Source of the DNA: Geminicoccaceae bacterium
Lineage (GTDB): Bacteria > Pseudomonadota > Alphaproteobacteria > Geminicoccales > Geminicoccaceae
Direction of reading: 5' to 3'
Length of the DNA stretch: 64,000 nt
NCBI GenBank assembly: GCA_025999455.1
Contig: AP024683.1
Coordinates: 1,247,501-1,311,500 of the forward strand
Shown here: piece by piece, positions 44,214 to 55,539 of the stretch
Layout of the letters: the number at the start of each line of letters is the position of its first letter
Numbering within the stretch: the first letter of the stretch is position 1
Translations under genes and position numbers: made by a program
Notes under the pieces: generated by a model
The model's input: only the letters and a program-made list of their open reading frames with translations
The model's database searches: none
What the model was told of the DNA's origin: nothing

Positions 44214-46341
44214 CGGCCGCGTGGACCTCGATCGCGCGGGCGCGGAAGACCGCCGGATCGTCGACCGGCCGCCAGCCGAGGTCGCGCTCGACGTCGCTCG
44301 TGTCGAAGCGGGCGAGCAGGCCGCGCGAGCGCAGATCGCGCAGCGACGGCAAGGGCACGCGCCGACCACCCACCCGCTTGATCGCCCATTTGCCGAGCTC
44401 GACGAGCTGCTGGCGCCAGACCGGCTGCGGGTGGAACCGGAAGGGCCGGCCGGTGGCGGCCGAGAGCTCGGCCAGATAGCGCTGCGCGCTCCAGCGCACC
44501 CCGCCCACGAGATTGTAGGCGCGGCCGCCGATCCCGGGCACCTCGAGGGCCCGCACGATCGCCTCGGCGACGTCCTCGACGAGTACGAACGGCAAGGAGT
44601 TGCGGCCGTCGTTCCAGCCGAGGCAATGCTGCGGCCGGTTGAAGGTGCCGAGCCCCGAATGCAGGGGGCCGGCGCCCGCGCCGACGACGAGCCCCGGGCG
44701 GAGGATCACGAGCTCCGGACCGCCTTCGGCCGCGAGCTCGGCGAGCCGCCGTTCGGCGAGCGCTTTGGCCCGCGCGTAGGGCGCGCGGCCGGGGTGGTCG
44801 TCGACCGGGGTCGCGCCGGTGACGATGGCGCGCGGATCGCCGAGCCAGAGCGCGGCGATCGAGCTCACCTGGACGAAGCGGCCCACGCCGGCGGCACGCG
44901 CCGCGCCGTAGAGCTGCGCGGCACCCTCGACGATCGCCCGCTCGATCGCCTCGGGCTCTTCCGCGCCGCCGGCATGCGCCAGATTGACGACGGCGCGCAC
45001 GCCTTCGAGCGCGGCGGCGAGCGCCCGCGGATCGCGCACGTCGCCCGGGCGGAGCGCCACCCGCGGGTCGTCGAGGGGCGGGAGCGGGTCGTCGAGCGCG
45101 CGGGCGAGCACGGCGACCGGCCGATCGCGGGCGAGGAGTGCCCGGACGGTCGCCCGGCCGATGAAGCCGCTCCCGCCGACGAGCAGGATCTCGGGCCGGA
45201 CCGAGGGCCGCGGCTCGGCTCGCGCGCGCGGTGGTTCGGGCGGAGCGGCGGCGGCGATCGATTCGCAGAGCTCGACCAAGCGTCGGCCGCGCGCCGCCTC
45301 GAGCGGCCCCGCCTCGCGCCGGCCGAGATGGTCGTGGAACGCCGCGACGGCACCCGCCACGGTCGCGAAGAAGGCATCGGGGCGGGGACCGAGGCCGAGC
45401 TGGTGGCGCACCGCGCGGAAGAGTGCCGTGCTGCTCTCGCCGATGTGGGCGAGGCCGAGGCCGACCCCGCGCCGCCAGCGGTCGATCGCCTCGTGGGAGC
45501 GACCCGGCAGCTCGAGGGCGAGCCGGCCGTCGACGAGGTCGACCCGCGCGAGCCCGTCGCTGCAGGCGCAGAGGAGCTGCCAGAGCGGGGTGGGCGCGCC
45601 GAGCGCGAGCTCGAGCTGAGCGGTGCCGCGCGGGGCGGAAAGGGTGAGGCGCCAATCGGTGACGAGGGTGCGGCCCGGAGCCAGGCGGCGCGGCCGGCCG
45701 GGCCGGGCATCCTCGAGCCGGAGCGGCCCCAGGAGCGCATCGAGGAGCGAGAGCGGGTGGACCGCCTGCTCGAGGAGGAGGTTGAGAGAAGAGCGGAACA
45801 TCCAATGGTCGAGCCGGCCCGATTCGAGCTGGCGGAGGGGGAGGGCGAAGGAACCCGTGACGTGCCGCAGCCGCCCGAGGCGACCGCTCGCGAGCGCCGC
45901 CTGCAGCCGCCGGAAGCTCGGATGGAAGAGGTAGTTCTGATGGCAGCCGAGGATCGCACCGGTGCGGGCGGCGGCCGCTTCGAGGCGACGCGCCTCGGCG
46001 CCGGTCACCGCGAGCGGCTTCTCGACGAGGAGGTCCAGCCCGGCCTCGAGCAACGGCAGCGCGAGGGGCGCGTGGAGCGGCGGCGGAACGAGCAGATGGG
46101 CCGCCTCGCAAGCGCCCGTCTCGAGGAGCTCCTCGACCGAGGCGAGGATGCGCGGCGCACCGCAGCTGCGGGCGAGCCGCTCCGCCCGCTCCCGCACGGG
46201 GTCGACGATCGCCGCCACGCGCACGCCCGCGAGGCCGGCGAGGGCGGCCGCATGCGTCGCGGCGACGTGGCCGGCGCCGATCAGCGCCACCCGCCGGGGT
46301 GACGCCGTGCCACTGCGCGCGCCGCTTCCGCCGTCGCCCAC
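44203..46341 (-). CDS. fusion: Gfo/Idh/MocA oxidoreductase + NAD-dependent epimerase
   Basis: About 712 residues joining two NAD(P)-dependent sugar enzymes. Residues about 1-350 are a Gfo/Idh/MocA oxidoreductase: VALIGAGHVAATHAAALAGL Rossmann motif, LLVEKPLAV with the conserved E-K-P, then CHQNYLFHPSFRRL. Residues about 385-712 are an extended short-chain epimerase/dehydratase: ILLVGGSGFIGRATVRALLA, VSSIAALWLG, YARAKALAE with the Tyr-xxx-Lys pair, and LRPGLVVGAGAG. Both halves keep their nucleotide-binding glycines. The fusion suggests consecutive steps on one nucleotide sugar, for example oxidation then reduction or epimerisation. GTG start at 46341 is provisional; another GTG begins VALIGAG. 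Divergent from regB. Confidence 0.88.
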   Translation of the reverse strand: MGDGGSGARSGTASPRRVALIGAGHVAATHAAALAGLAGVRVAAIVDPVRERAERLARSCGAPRILASVEELLETGACEAAHLLVPPPLHAPLALPLLEAGLDLLVEKPLAVTGAEARRLEAAAARTGAILGCHQNYLFHPSFRRLQAALASGRLGRLRHVTGSFALPLRQLESGRLDHWMFRSSLNLLLEQAVHPLSLLDALLGPLRLEDARPGRPRRLAPGRTLVTDWRLTLSAPRGTAQLELALGAPTPLWQLLCACSDGLARVDLVDGRLALELPGRSHEAIDRWRRGVGLGLAHIGESSTALFRAVRHQLGLGPRPDAFFATVAGAVAAFHDHLGRREAGPLEAARGRRLVELCESIAAAAPPEPPRARAEPRPSVRPEILLVGGSGFIGRATVRALLARDRPVAVLARALDDPLPPLDDPRVALRPGDVRDPRALAAALEGVRAVVNLAHAGGAEEPEAIERAIVEGAAQLYGAARAAGVGRFVQVSSIAALWLGDPRAIVTGATPVDDHPGRAPYARAKALAERRLAELAAEGGPELVILRPGLVVGAGAGPLHSGLGTFNRPQHCLGWNDGRNSLPFVLVEDVAEAIVRALEVPGIGGRAYNLVGGVRWSAQRYLAELSAATGRPFRFHPQPVWRQQLVELGKWAIKRVGGRRVPLPSLRDLRSRGLLARFDTSDVERDLGWRPVDDPAVFRARAIEVHAADAD

Positions 46342-46526
46342 GCCCGCTCCCGTTCGATCGCTCGGTCCCGCCCACCGGCGAGCCCGGCTTCTTGACACGG
46401 CGCGGCTCGTCGGTCGACGCCCGGAGAGGTTCCGGCGCACCGGGAGGGGCGTTCGATCGTACACCGGATGCCTCGGGCGAGCGGAGCGTCGCGCGGCGGG
46501 CACGGCGAGGCGCGGGAGGAACGGGG

Positions 46527-47912
46527 ATGCGGCAGAGCGGCGAGTCGGTCGAGCGCGGGCCGGTCGATCACCCTGCGGGCGAGCGCGGGCTCGCGGGTCG
46601 ACTGGCGCGGGTCTCGGCGCAGCTCGCTCGGCTGTTCGGGCCGGTGACCGGGCCCGGCGGCATCCGGCTGCACACGATCGTGACGATGCGCTGGATCGCC
46701 GTGATCGGCCAGCTCTTCACCGTGCTCTTCGTCCATTTCTCGCTCGGCATCGAGCTGCCGCTCGCGCCGATGTTGCCGGCGATCCTGCTCTCGGGCCTCT
46801 TGAACCTGGCCCTCGTCGTCTCGTTCCGGGCGGCGGCCCGGCTCGGCGAATGGCCCGCCACCGCCCTCTTCGCCTACGACGTGGTCCAGCTCTGTTATCT
46901 CCTGGCGCTCAGTGGCGGGCTGCACAACCCCTTCGCCGTGCTGCTCTTGCTGCCGGTGGCGATGGCCGCGGCCACCCTCGGCGTCGTGCCCACCGTGTCG
47001 ATCACCTTCCTCGCGGTCGTGGGGGCCGCCTTCCTCGCGATCCTGCCGGAGGGGCTGCCCTTCAAGGGCGGGCCGCTCGTGCTCCCGGGCCTCTATCTCT
47101 TGGCGGCCTGGACCGCGATCGGGCTCGCGGCGATCCTCGTCGCCATGTTCACCTGGAGCATCGCCGAAGAGGCCCGCCGGCACGCCGCCGCCCTCGCCGC
47201 GACCCAGCTCGCGCTCGCCCGCGAGCAGAAGCTCTCCGCCCTCGGCGGCCAGGCGGCGGCCGCGGCGCACCTCCTCGGCAGCCCACTCGGTACGATCGCG
47301 GTCATCGCCAAGGAGCTCGTCCGCGGCCTCCCCGAGGACAGCCCGTTCGCCGAGGAAGTGCGCGAGCTGCAGGCGCAGGCGCGGCGCTGCCGGGAGATCC
47401 TGGAGACGCTCGGCCGGCGCCCACAAGATGCGGCCGATGCGCGGTTCGCCCGCGCCCCCATGGGGGCCCTCCTGCAGACGATCGCCGAGGAGTTCGCGCG
47501 GCCCGGGGTCGAGCTCGAGGTCCGCGTCGAGCCCGAAGAGGGCGGCGTGGAGCCCGAGCTCGTCCTGCCGCCGGCGCTCCGCCACGCGCTCGCCAACTAC
47601 ATCGACAACGCCTGGCGGCACGCCGAGAGCCGGGTCGAGATCGTCGTCCGCCCGGGTCGGCAGCGGCTCGTCATCGAGATCCTCGACGACGGCCCGGGCT
47701 TTCCTCCGGAACTTCTCGAATGGGTGGGCGAACCCTATCTGACGACACGGCGGGGCGAGGGTGGGCTCGGTCTCGGCATCTTCATCGCCAACACCTTGCT
47801 TGCCCGTAGCGGCGCCACGGTCCATTTTGACAATCGAGCGAAAGGTGCGCGCGTGACGGTGGTCTGGCCGCTGGCCGAGCTCGAGCGCGCGCAGGAGGAG
47901 CGGGACGGATGA
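46527..47912 (+). CDS. regB: RegB/PrrB/ActS-type redox sensor histidine kinase
   Basis: 461 residues. Six membrane spans (about 50-210) carry the quinone-binding heptapeptide GGLHNPF at 130-136. The H-box AAAAAHLLGSPLGTIAVI has the phospho-acceptor His248; Cys288 (QARRCREIL) lies exactly 40 residues later, the same spacing as His225 and the redox-active Cys265 of Rhodobacter capsulatus RegB. The ATPase domain follows (YIDNAWRHA, DDGPGFPPELL, GLGLGIFIANTLLAR). It senses quinone pool/redox state and phosphorylates RegA. ATG at 46527 has GGAGG upstream. The stop overlaps the first regulator's ATG (ATGA). Confidence 0.93.
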   Translation: MRQSGESVERGPVDHPAGERGLAGRLARVSAQLARLFGPVTGPGGIRLHTIVTMRWIAVIGQLFTVLFVHFSLGIELPLAPMLPAILLSGLLNLALVVSFRAAARLGEWPATALFAYDVVQLCYLLALSGGLHNPFAVLLLLPVAMAAATLGVVPTVSITFLAVVGAAFLAILPEGLPFKGGPLVLPGLYLLAAWTAIGLAAILVAMFTWSIAEEARRHAAALAATQLALAREQKLSALGGQAAAAAHLLGSPLGTIAVIAKELVRGLPEDSPFAEEVRELQAQARRCREILETLGRRPQDAADARFARAPMGALLQTIAEEFARPGVELEVRVEPEEGGVEPELVLPPALRHALANYIDNAWRHAESRVEIVVRPGRQRLVIEILDDGPGFPPELLEWVGEPYLTTRRGEGGLGLGIFIANTLLARSGATVHFDNRAKGARVTVVWPLAELERAQEERDG

Positions 47913-48496
47913 GCCTCGAGCCCACGGGTGCGCCGGGCGGTGTGGCGAGCGAGCGTCCGAGCCAAACCGACGGCCCGGTTCTCATGTTGGTCGACGACGA
48001 CGCGCCGCTCCGGCGCAGTCTGCAGCGGGCCATGGAGCGGCGGGGCTTCCGGGTCTTCCAGGCCGAGAGCCTGAAATCCGGGATCAGCCTCGCCCACACG
48101 ATCAAGCCGGACTACGCGGTCATCGATCTGCGCCTCGAGGACGGCAGCGGGATCGAGCTCGTCAAGAAGCTGCGCGAGCTCCACCCGCAGGTGCGGGTCG
48201 TGATCCTCACGGGGTACGGCAACATCGCGACCGCGGTGGCGGCGGTCAAAGCCGGTGCCATCGACTATCTCGCCAAGCCGGTCGACGCCGACGACGTCAT
48301 CGACGCGCTCCTGGCGACCGGCACCGGCCTGCCGCCGCCGCCCGCCAATCCCATGTCCGCCGATCGGGTGCGTTGGGAGCACATCCAGCGGGTCTTCGAG
48401 CAGTGCAACCGCAACGTCTCGGAGACGGCCCGCCGGCTCAACATGCACCGCCGCACGCTGCAACGCATCCTCAACAAACGCGCGCCGCGGGAGTGA
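47909..48496 (+). CDS. regA: RegA/PrrA/ActR-type response regulator (copy 1)
   Basis: 195 residues. Receiver with DDD acidic pocket (LMLVDDDAPLRR), phospho-acceptor Asp73 (VIDLRLEDGSG) and the Thr/Lys switch residues (ILTGYGN, YLAKPVDADD). A proline linker (LPPPPANP) leads to the Fis-type helix-turn-helix (ADRVRWEHIQRVFEQCNRN, then SETARRLNMHRRTL). RegA controls respiratory, photosynthetic, nitrogen- and carbon-fixation genes in relatives. The linker prolines and the HTH are as in canonical RegA; it is coupled to regB by overlap, so it is probably the cognate partner. Confidence 0.94.
   Translation: MSLEPTGAPGGVASERPSQTDGPVLMLVDDDAPLRRSLQRAMERRGFRVFQAESLKSGISLAHTIKPDYAVIDLRLEDGSGIELVKKLRELHPQVRVVILTGYGNIATAVAAVKAGAIDYLAKPVDADDVIDALLATGTGLPPPPANPMSADRVRWEHIQRVFEQCNRNVSETARRLNMHRRTLQRILNKRAPRE
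48350..48429 (+). repeat. near-identical HTH-coding repeat, copy 1
   Basis: 80 bases that match 48962-49041 at 79 positions (one silent T/C difference), covering the start of the DNA-binding domain of the first RegA-like regulator. The receiver-coding parts of the two genes are much more different. Confidence 0.9.
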
Positions 48497-48544
48497 GCGG
48501 CGGCGGCCGGAGCGCCGCCGTGCGTCGAGGGGAGGCCGAACCGG

Positions 48545-49105
48545 ATGGCGAGCGAACGGCAGACGGCAGCCGCGGAGGCCGGCGCGACGCGGGTGCTCGT
48601 GGTCGACGACGACGCGCCCTTGCGCCGCAATCTCGTCCGCACCCTCGAGCGGGAGGGGTTCCAAGTGGCGACCGCCGGCAGCCTCAAAGAGGCCTACGAC
48701 GTCGCCGCCGAGGTCCTGCCCGACTGCGCCGTGCTCGACCTCAATCTCGAGGACGGCCACGGGCTCGAGCTCCTCGACACGCTCAAGGAGCTGCGGCCCG
48801 GCTGTCATGTCGTCGTGCTCACGGGCTACGACAGCATCGCCTCCTCGGTCGTGGCGCTCAAATCCGGTGTCGCCCATTATCTCGCGAAGCCCGTGGCACC
48901 CGAGACCGTCGTGGCGGCCTTGCGCGGCGAGCTCGAAGAGCCGATCGGGCCGGTGGATCAGCCCATGTCCGCCGATCGGGTGCGCTGGGAGCACATCCAG
49001 CGGGTCTTCGAGCAGTGCAACCGCAACGTCTCGGAGACGGCGCGCCGGCTCGGCATGCACCGTCGTACGCTCCAGCGCATCCTCGCCAAGCGGGCGCCGC
49101 GCTGA
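48545..49105 (+). CDS. RegA-like response regulator (copy 2)
   Basis: 186 residues. A paralogue of the preceding gene. The receiver is divergent: LVVDDDAPLRRNL, phospho-acceptor Asp65 (VLDLNLEDGHGLELL), VLTGYDSIASS, YLAKPVAPETV. The linker lacks the proline run of copy 1 (LEEPIGPVDQP). The helix-turn-helix is almost identical to copy 1 (differences only around the turn and end, e.g. RRLGMHRR for RRLNMHRR). Same DNA target with a different input is the simplest reading. Starts 48 bases after copy 1 and probably shares its transcript. Confidence 0.9.
   Translation: MASERQTAAAEAGATRVLVVDDDAPLRRNLVRTLEREGFQVATAGSLKEAYDVAAEVLPDCAVLDLNLEDGHGLELLDTLKELRPGCHVVVLTGYDSIASSVVALKSGVAHYLAKPVAPETVVAALRGELEEPIGPVDQPMSADRVRWEHIQRVFEQCNRNVSETARRLGMHRRTLQRILAKRAPR
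48962..49041 (+). repeat. near-identical HTH-coding repeat, copy 2
   Basis: Partner of the repeat at 48350-48429, offset by 612 bases, inside the second RegA-like regulator. Beyond both ends the two genes diverge, including at silent positions, which suggests local gene conversion or very strong constraint. Confidence 0.9.
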
Positions 49106-49118
49106 GCGGGACGGGGCA

Positions 49119-49148
49119 CGCCGGGCTTCCGCTCAGGTCCGCCCGGCG
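49119..49148. terminator. possible bidirectional hairpin terminator
   Basis: Inverted repeat cgccgggc / gcccggcg (8 base pairs, 14-base loop) between the convergent second regA-like gene and the RHH/PAS-like gene; the right arm lies in the last codons of the latter. No U-tract, as is common in very GC-rich genomes, so support is modest. Confidence 0.35.
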
Positions 49149-49741
49149 AGTGTTTCGAACATCACGACGTAGCCGCGCCGCTGCGGGTCGCCCTGGCCGC
49201 CGCCGAGCGCCAAGGCGATCGCCTGGGAGGTGCGCACCTTGCCGGGCGAGACGTAGGTCGCGTTGAAGCCGGCCCGGCCGAGCCGGCCGTCGATCAGGCT
49301 CGACCACATCTCCTTCATGTTCGGCCCGCGCAGGATCATGATGTTGTCGAGCTTCTTGCCGATCGTCGCCTTGGCGTCGAGGTTGAGCCAGAGGGCGAAG
49401 GCGCGGTTGAGCTGTTTGATGTTGCGCTCCGCGTCGAGCACCAGGCTCGGCAGGGGGCAGGCCTCGAGCACGCGGACGAGATCGTTGCTGTTGCCGGCGA
49501 GCGACAGCCGCTCGAGTTCGGCTTGGAGCGTGCTCGAGCGGAGCCGGGCGTGGACCAGCGAGAAGGTCCGCAAGGTCGAGGCGAGGTTGGTCCGATCGGG
49601 TGTGGCGGCCGCGACGTCGTTCACCAAGGTCGACAGCCGGATCCCGCGCGCGTCGGCGACCTCCTTGAGATAGCTCCAGAACTCGTTCTCGAGCTTGATC
49701 GAGGTGCGCACCTCGCCGATGCGCATGGTCTTGCGGATCAT
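49133..49741 (-). CDS. ribbon-helix-helix + PAS-like regulator
   Basis: 202 residues, not a named family. The N-terminus (about 6-60) is a ribbon-helix-helix DNA-binding domain: RTSIKLENEFWSYLKEVADA, then RLSTLVNDV, the alphaproteobacterial type. The rest (about 75-195) looks like a PAS fold: LVRVLEACPLPSLVLDAER, NRAFALWLNLDAKATIGK, then an AGFNATYVSP strand. A small one-component sensor-repressor is the likely role; the ligand is unknown. Divergent from the RTX protein gene, 171 bases away, so it may control that gene. A second in-frame ATG 15 bases later (MRIGEVRTS) is possible. Confidence 0.75.
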   Translation of the reverse strand: MIRKTMRIGEVRTSIKLENEFWSYLKEVADARGIRLSTLVNDVAAATPDRTNLASTLRTFSLVHARLRSSTLQAELERLSLAGNSNDLVRVLEACPLPSLVLDAERNIKQLNRAFALWLNLDAKATIGKKLDNIMILRGPNMKEMWSSLIDGRLGRAGFNATYVSPGKVRTSQAIALALGGGQGDPQRRGYVVMFETLAGRT

Positions 49742-49836
49742 CCGGCGTGCCCTTCACCTGCAGGAGCGTCAATGCGCACTCCGATACACCAGCCGTGGCG
49801 TCCGTGCGATTGAGACAGAAGATGAACGCGCGTAGC

Positions 49837-49851
49837 CTAATTATGCGTTAA
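49837..49851 (+). promoter_or_regulatory. near-consensus CtrA-type site upstream of the RTX gene
   Basis: CTAATTATGCGTTAA matches TTAA-N7-TTAA with one mismatch (C for the first T) and is followed by C as in strong sites. It stands in an unusually AT-rich patch 61 bases before the RTX protein start and also serves the promoter side of the RHH/PAS-like gene. Motif evidence only. Confidence 0.4.
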
Positions 49852-49912
49852 CAAACACGCACGTTGACGCTAGCGTCCCCGACGCCCGGCGACGTCTCCG
49901 AGGAGGGTCCGT

Positions 49913-52321
49913 ATGAACGCTCCGGCCGCTCCGAGCCCCGCAGCTGCGGCTCCGGCTGCTCCCGCCGCCGCACCCGTGGTCCTGGCGCAGGCCGGCCCGG
50001 CGCCGGGTGGGCCCGTCGGCGCCACCGGTCCGGCCGGAGCGACGCCGCCGCCTCCCGCGACCGCCGGACCGGTCGCAGGTAGGGTCGAGGTGCCACCACC
50101 GCCTCCGGGGCAGCCGGTCGAGGTCAAGGTCGTGCCGGGGATGCGCATCTTCTTGCCCGACCCCCGGTTTCTTCCGCCTCAGGCCAAGTACCTCGTCCAA
50201 GGCGACGATCTCGTCGTCGAGACCGCGAACGGCGGGGTTCTGACCCTGGACGGCTTCTTCGCGGTCCCGAACGCGACGATCTCGGTGGCCGGCCGGCCGC
50301 CCGTGACGAACGCCTTCCTGTTCGAGAACGCGGTAGTGGACGCCGCCGGGCAGACGATCATCCCGACCGCCCCACCGACCGGGCCACAGCCGCCGAGCCC
50401 CGGCAACGCCAGCTTCTCGCCCTTCGAGCCCGGTGACATCGGCACGGGCGTGCCGATCACCGGCCCGCTCGACCCGACCGATCTGTCGCGCGGCGTGACC
50501 TTCGAGGAATTGCGCACCTTCGGCGCGCTACCCGGTGAAGAGGGCGGGCCCACGCCGCCGCCACCGCCGCCCGAGGACAACACGCCCCCGATCGTGAGGG
50601 TCGGGGCGACGGTGACGGCCTCGATCGTCGCCGACCCGATCGGCTTCAATCCGCCGGGCAACGCGCCACTGCCCACGACGCGCGAGGGCGGGCCGATCAA
50701 CGAAGGCGCCGTCAACGGCCTGCCGCCCGGCTTCGTCACGGCCGACGTCGACCGTGAGGTGTCGATCGTCTTCACCGGTGAGACCGCGGGGCTCGTCAAC
50801 GCCCTCGGCGCCTTCTTCATCGGCCCGGACGGGCGATTCGCCGACCCCCGGATCGTCTTCCCGCAGGTCAACGACCAGACCGACCCACCGGGTTTCCCGG
50901 GTGGGCCCGGCCCGCTGCGGCCGGGGGACAGCGTGTCCTTGGGCGTTCTCCCGGCCGGCGTCACACTCGGAGTCTTCGTCGTCCAGCAGGGCGGCAAGCT
51001 GCCCGGCGCGGATCTCTCGACCGGGCGGATCGAGATCCGCGATCCGGTCACGGGCGGGCCCGCCGATCTCGATACCCTGACTGGTCCGCCGCGGGTCGTG
51101 CACGTCGCGCCGAACGGGACCGAGACCGTCTTGCCGGTCGTCTTCTTCACCGCCGATCCCGATCCGTCGACGCCCAATGCCAACCCGCTCAATCCCTTGG
51201 GCATGGGGCACGTGATCTCGGGCTACGACAACGGCAGCGGTGACGTCGCCGTCGCCTTCGAGGACATTCCGGGCCCGCTCGGGACGCGGTTCCCGGTGCC
51301 GGGCACGGAGGATCCGACGGACCCGAGCCGGCCCTGGACCGGCCGCGCCGACCGCGACTTCAACGACGTCGAGATCGCGATCCGCTTCGGCGAGGTCTCG
51401 CTCGGCGACGTCCTCTTCCTCGGCAACGCTTCGGGTGTGCTCGATGCGGCGATCACCGATGTGGACGGCGACGATCTCTCGGCCGCCTCGGTTCGCCTCG
51501 TCGCGGGCGTGCGGCCCGGCGACACGCTCGCCCTGCGCGCCGGCGCGGATGCCGACGGCGACGGGATCGTCGACGGGACCGCGATCCGGGTCACGCGGGT
51601 TTCGCCCACCGAGCTCGCCTTCAGCGGGATCGACACGATCGAGAACTACGAGAAGGCGCTCGGGCTCGTGACCTTCACGAACGGGACCGGCACGATCGTC
51701 GCGGGGGCGCGCGACGTGAGCGTCACGGTCACGGACTCGCGCGGTGCCACGAGCGATCCGGCCACGACCCGGCTCGTCATCGAGGACAACCGGATCGTGC
51801 TCGGGGACGGCGACGAAACCTTCGTGGGCACCGACGCGGCGGAAGCGGTGTTCGGTGGTAAGGGGAACGATTCGATCTTCGGCCTCGGCAGCAACGACCT
51901 CCTGATCGGCGGTGCCGGCAACGACACGCTCGTCGGCGGCGACGGCAACGACGTGCTCGTGGGGCTCGGCGGCCGCGACAGCTTGGTCGGCGGACGGGGT
52001 GCCGACCGGTTCGTCTGGACCGCCCTCTCGGACGGCATCGACACGGTCGTCGACTTCAACAGCGCCGAAGGGGACCGGCTCGATCTCGAGAAGTTCTTCC
52101 GTGGCACGGCGTTCGACCCGAGCGCCCCGGATGCCTCGAACTGGCTGCGCTTCGTCGTCACCGATCTCGACGGCTCGGGCGGGCTCAACGACGTCCGGGT
52201 CGAGGTCGACCGCGACGGCACGGGCTCGGCCTACGGCTTCTCGACCGCCTTCCACGTGCTCAACCAGCTCGTTCCCTCGCTCGTGAACATCGAGAACGCC
52301 ACGACCTTCGGCACGGCCTGA
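49913..52321 (+). CDS. secreted RTX/DUF4114 calcium-binding protein
   Basis: 802 residues, no Sec signal. The first 60 residues are Ala/Pro-rich; about 65-130 is a beta domain (VKVVPGMRIFLPDP, then LVVETANGGVLTLDGFF) resembling the N-terminus of BapA/LapA-like surface proteins. Residues about 432-495 match DUF4114 (ISGYDNGSGDVAVAFED, then RADRDFNDVEIAI). Cadherin-like beta segments follow (about 500-640). RTX nonapeptides lie at about 646-690 (GGKGNDSIF, GGAGNDTLV, GGDGNDVLV, GGRGADRF), then the usual DTVVDFNSAEGDRLDL and a C-terminal secretion region. It should leave by a type I secretion system, which is not in the window. Surface adhesin or biofilm matrix protein is likely. A good GAGGAGG ribosome-binding site precedes the ATG. 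Confidence 0.85.
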   Translation: MNAPAAPSPAAAAPAAPAAAPVVLAQAGPAPGGPVGATGPAGATPPPPATAGPVAGRVEVPPPPPGQPVEVKVVPGMRIFLPDPRFLPPQAKYLVQGDDLVVETANGGVLTLDGFFAVPNATISVAGRPPVTNAFLFENAVVDAAGQTIIPTAPPTGPQPPSPGNASFSPFEPGDIGTGVPITGPLDPTDLSRGVTFEELRTFGALPGEEGGPTPPPPPPEDNTPPIVRVGATVTASIVADPIGFNPPGNAPLPTTREGGPINEGAVNGLPPGFVTADVDREVSIVFTGETAGLVNALGAFFIGPDGRFADPRIVFPQVNDQTDPPGFPGGPGPLRPGDSVSLGVLPAGVTLGVFVVQQGGKLPGADLSTGRIEIRDPVTGGPADLDTLTGPPRVVHVAPNGTETVLPVVFFTADPDPSTPNANPLNPLGMGHVISGYDNGSGDVAVAFEDIPGPLGTRFPVPGTEDPTDPSRPWTGRADRDFNDVEIAIRFGEVSLGDVLFLGNASGVLDAAITDVDGDDLSAASVRLVAGVRPGDTLALRAGADADGDGIVDGTAIRVTRVSPTELAFSGIDTIENYEKALGLVTFTNGTGTIVAGARDVSVTVTDSRGATSDPATTRLVIEDNRIVLGDGDETFVGTDAAEAVFGGKGNDSIFGLGSNDLLIGGAGNDTLVGGDGNDVLVGLGGRDSLVGGRGADRFVWTALSDGIDTVVDFNSAEGDRLDLEKFFRGTAFDPSAPDASNWLRFVVTDLDGSGGLNDVRVEVDRDGTGSAYGFSTAFHVLNQLVPSLVNIENATTFGTA

Positions 52322-52324
52322 GCG

Positions 52325-52347
52325 CGGCGCGCCCGGCCGGCGCGCCG
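52325..52347 (+). terminator. GC-rich hairpin after the RTX gene
   Basis: Perfect 9-base-pair stem cggcgcgcc / ggcgcgccg with a 5-base loop, starting three bases after the RTX stop. No U-tract. It would separate the RTX transcript from the mdh-suc operon. Confidence 0.5.
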
Positions 52348-52467
52348 AATGTCGCAGTGCAGCATGGAAGGTCGCCGCCGGGTTCGCCTTGTCGCGCGAG
52401 GGGGGTGCGGCTAGAAGGTGCGCGGCCCGCGCGGCCGCACCGCAGCCGCACCCGAGAGCGAAGGTGA

Positions 52468-53415
<948 letters not shown>

Positions 53416-53443
53416 GCGGCTCGACGCTCGCGACGAGGATCCG

Positions 53444-55488
<2,045 letters not shown>

Positions 55489-55497
55489 GCGACGACC

Positions 55498-55515
55498 GGG
55501 CGCCGCGGGGCGCCC
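55498..55515 (+). other. hairpin between sucD and sucA
   Basis: Inverted repeat gggcgcc / ggcgccc (7 base pairs, loop gcgg) just after the sucD stop, followed by ttctgg. It could attenuate transcription or stabilise mRNA between the two enzyme pairs of the operon. Weak evidence. Confidence 0.35.
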
Positions 55516-55539
55516 TTCTGGCGGCAGGAGCAGGCGGGC

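Noticed and set aside
49913-52321. PEP-CTERM sorting signal on the RTX protein
   Set aside because: The C-terminus (NIENATTFGTA) has no Pro-Glu-Pro, membrane span or basic tail; it fits type I secretion instead.
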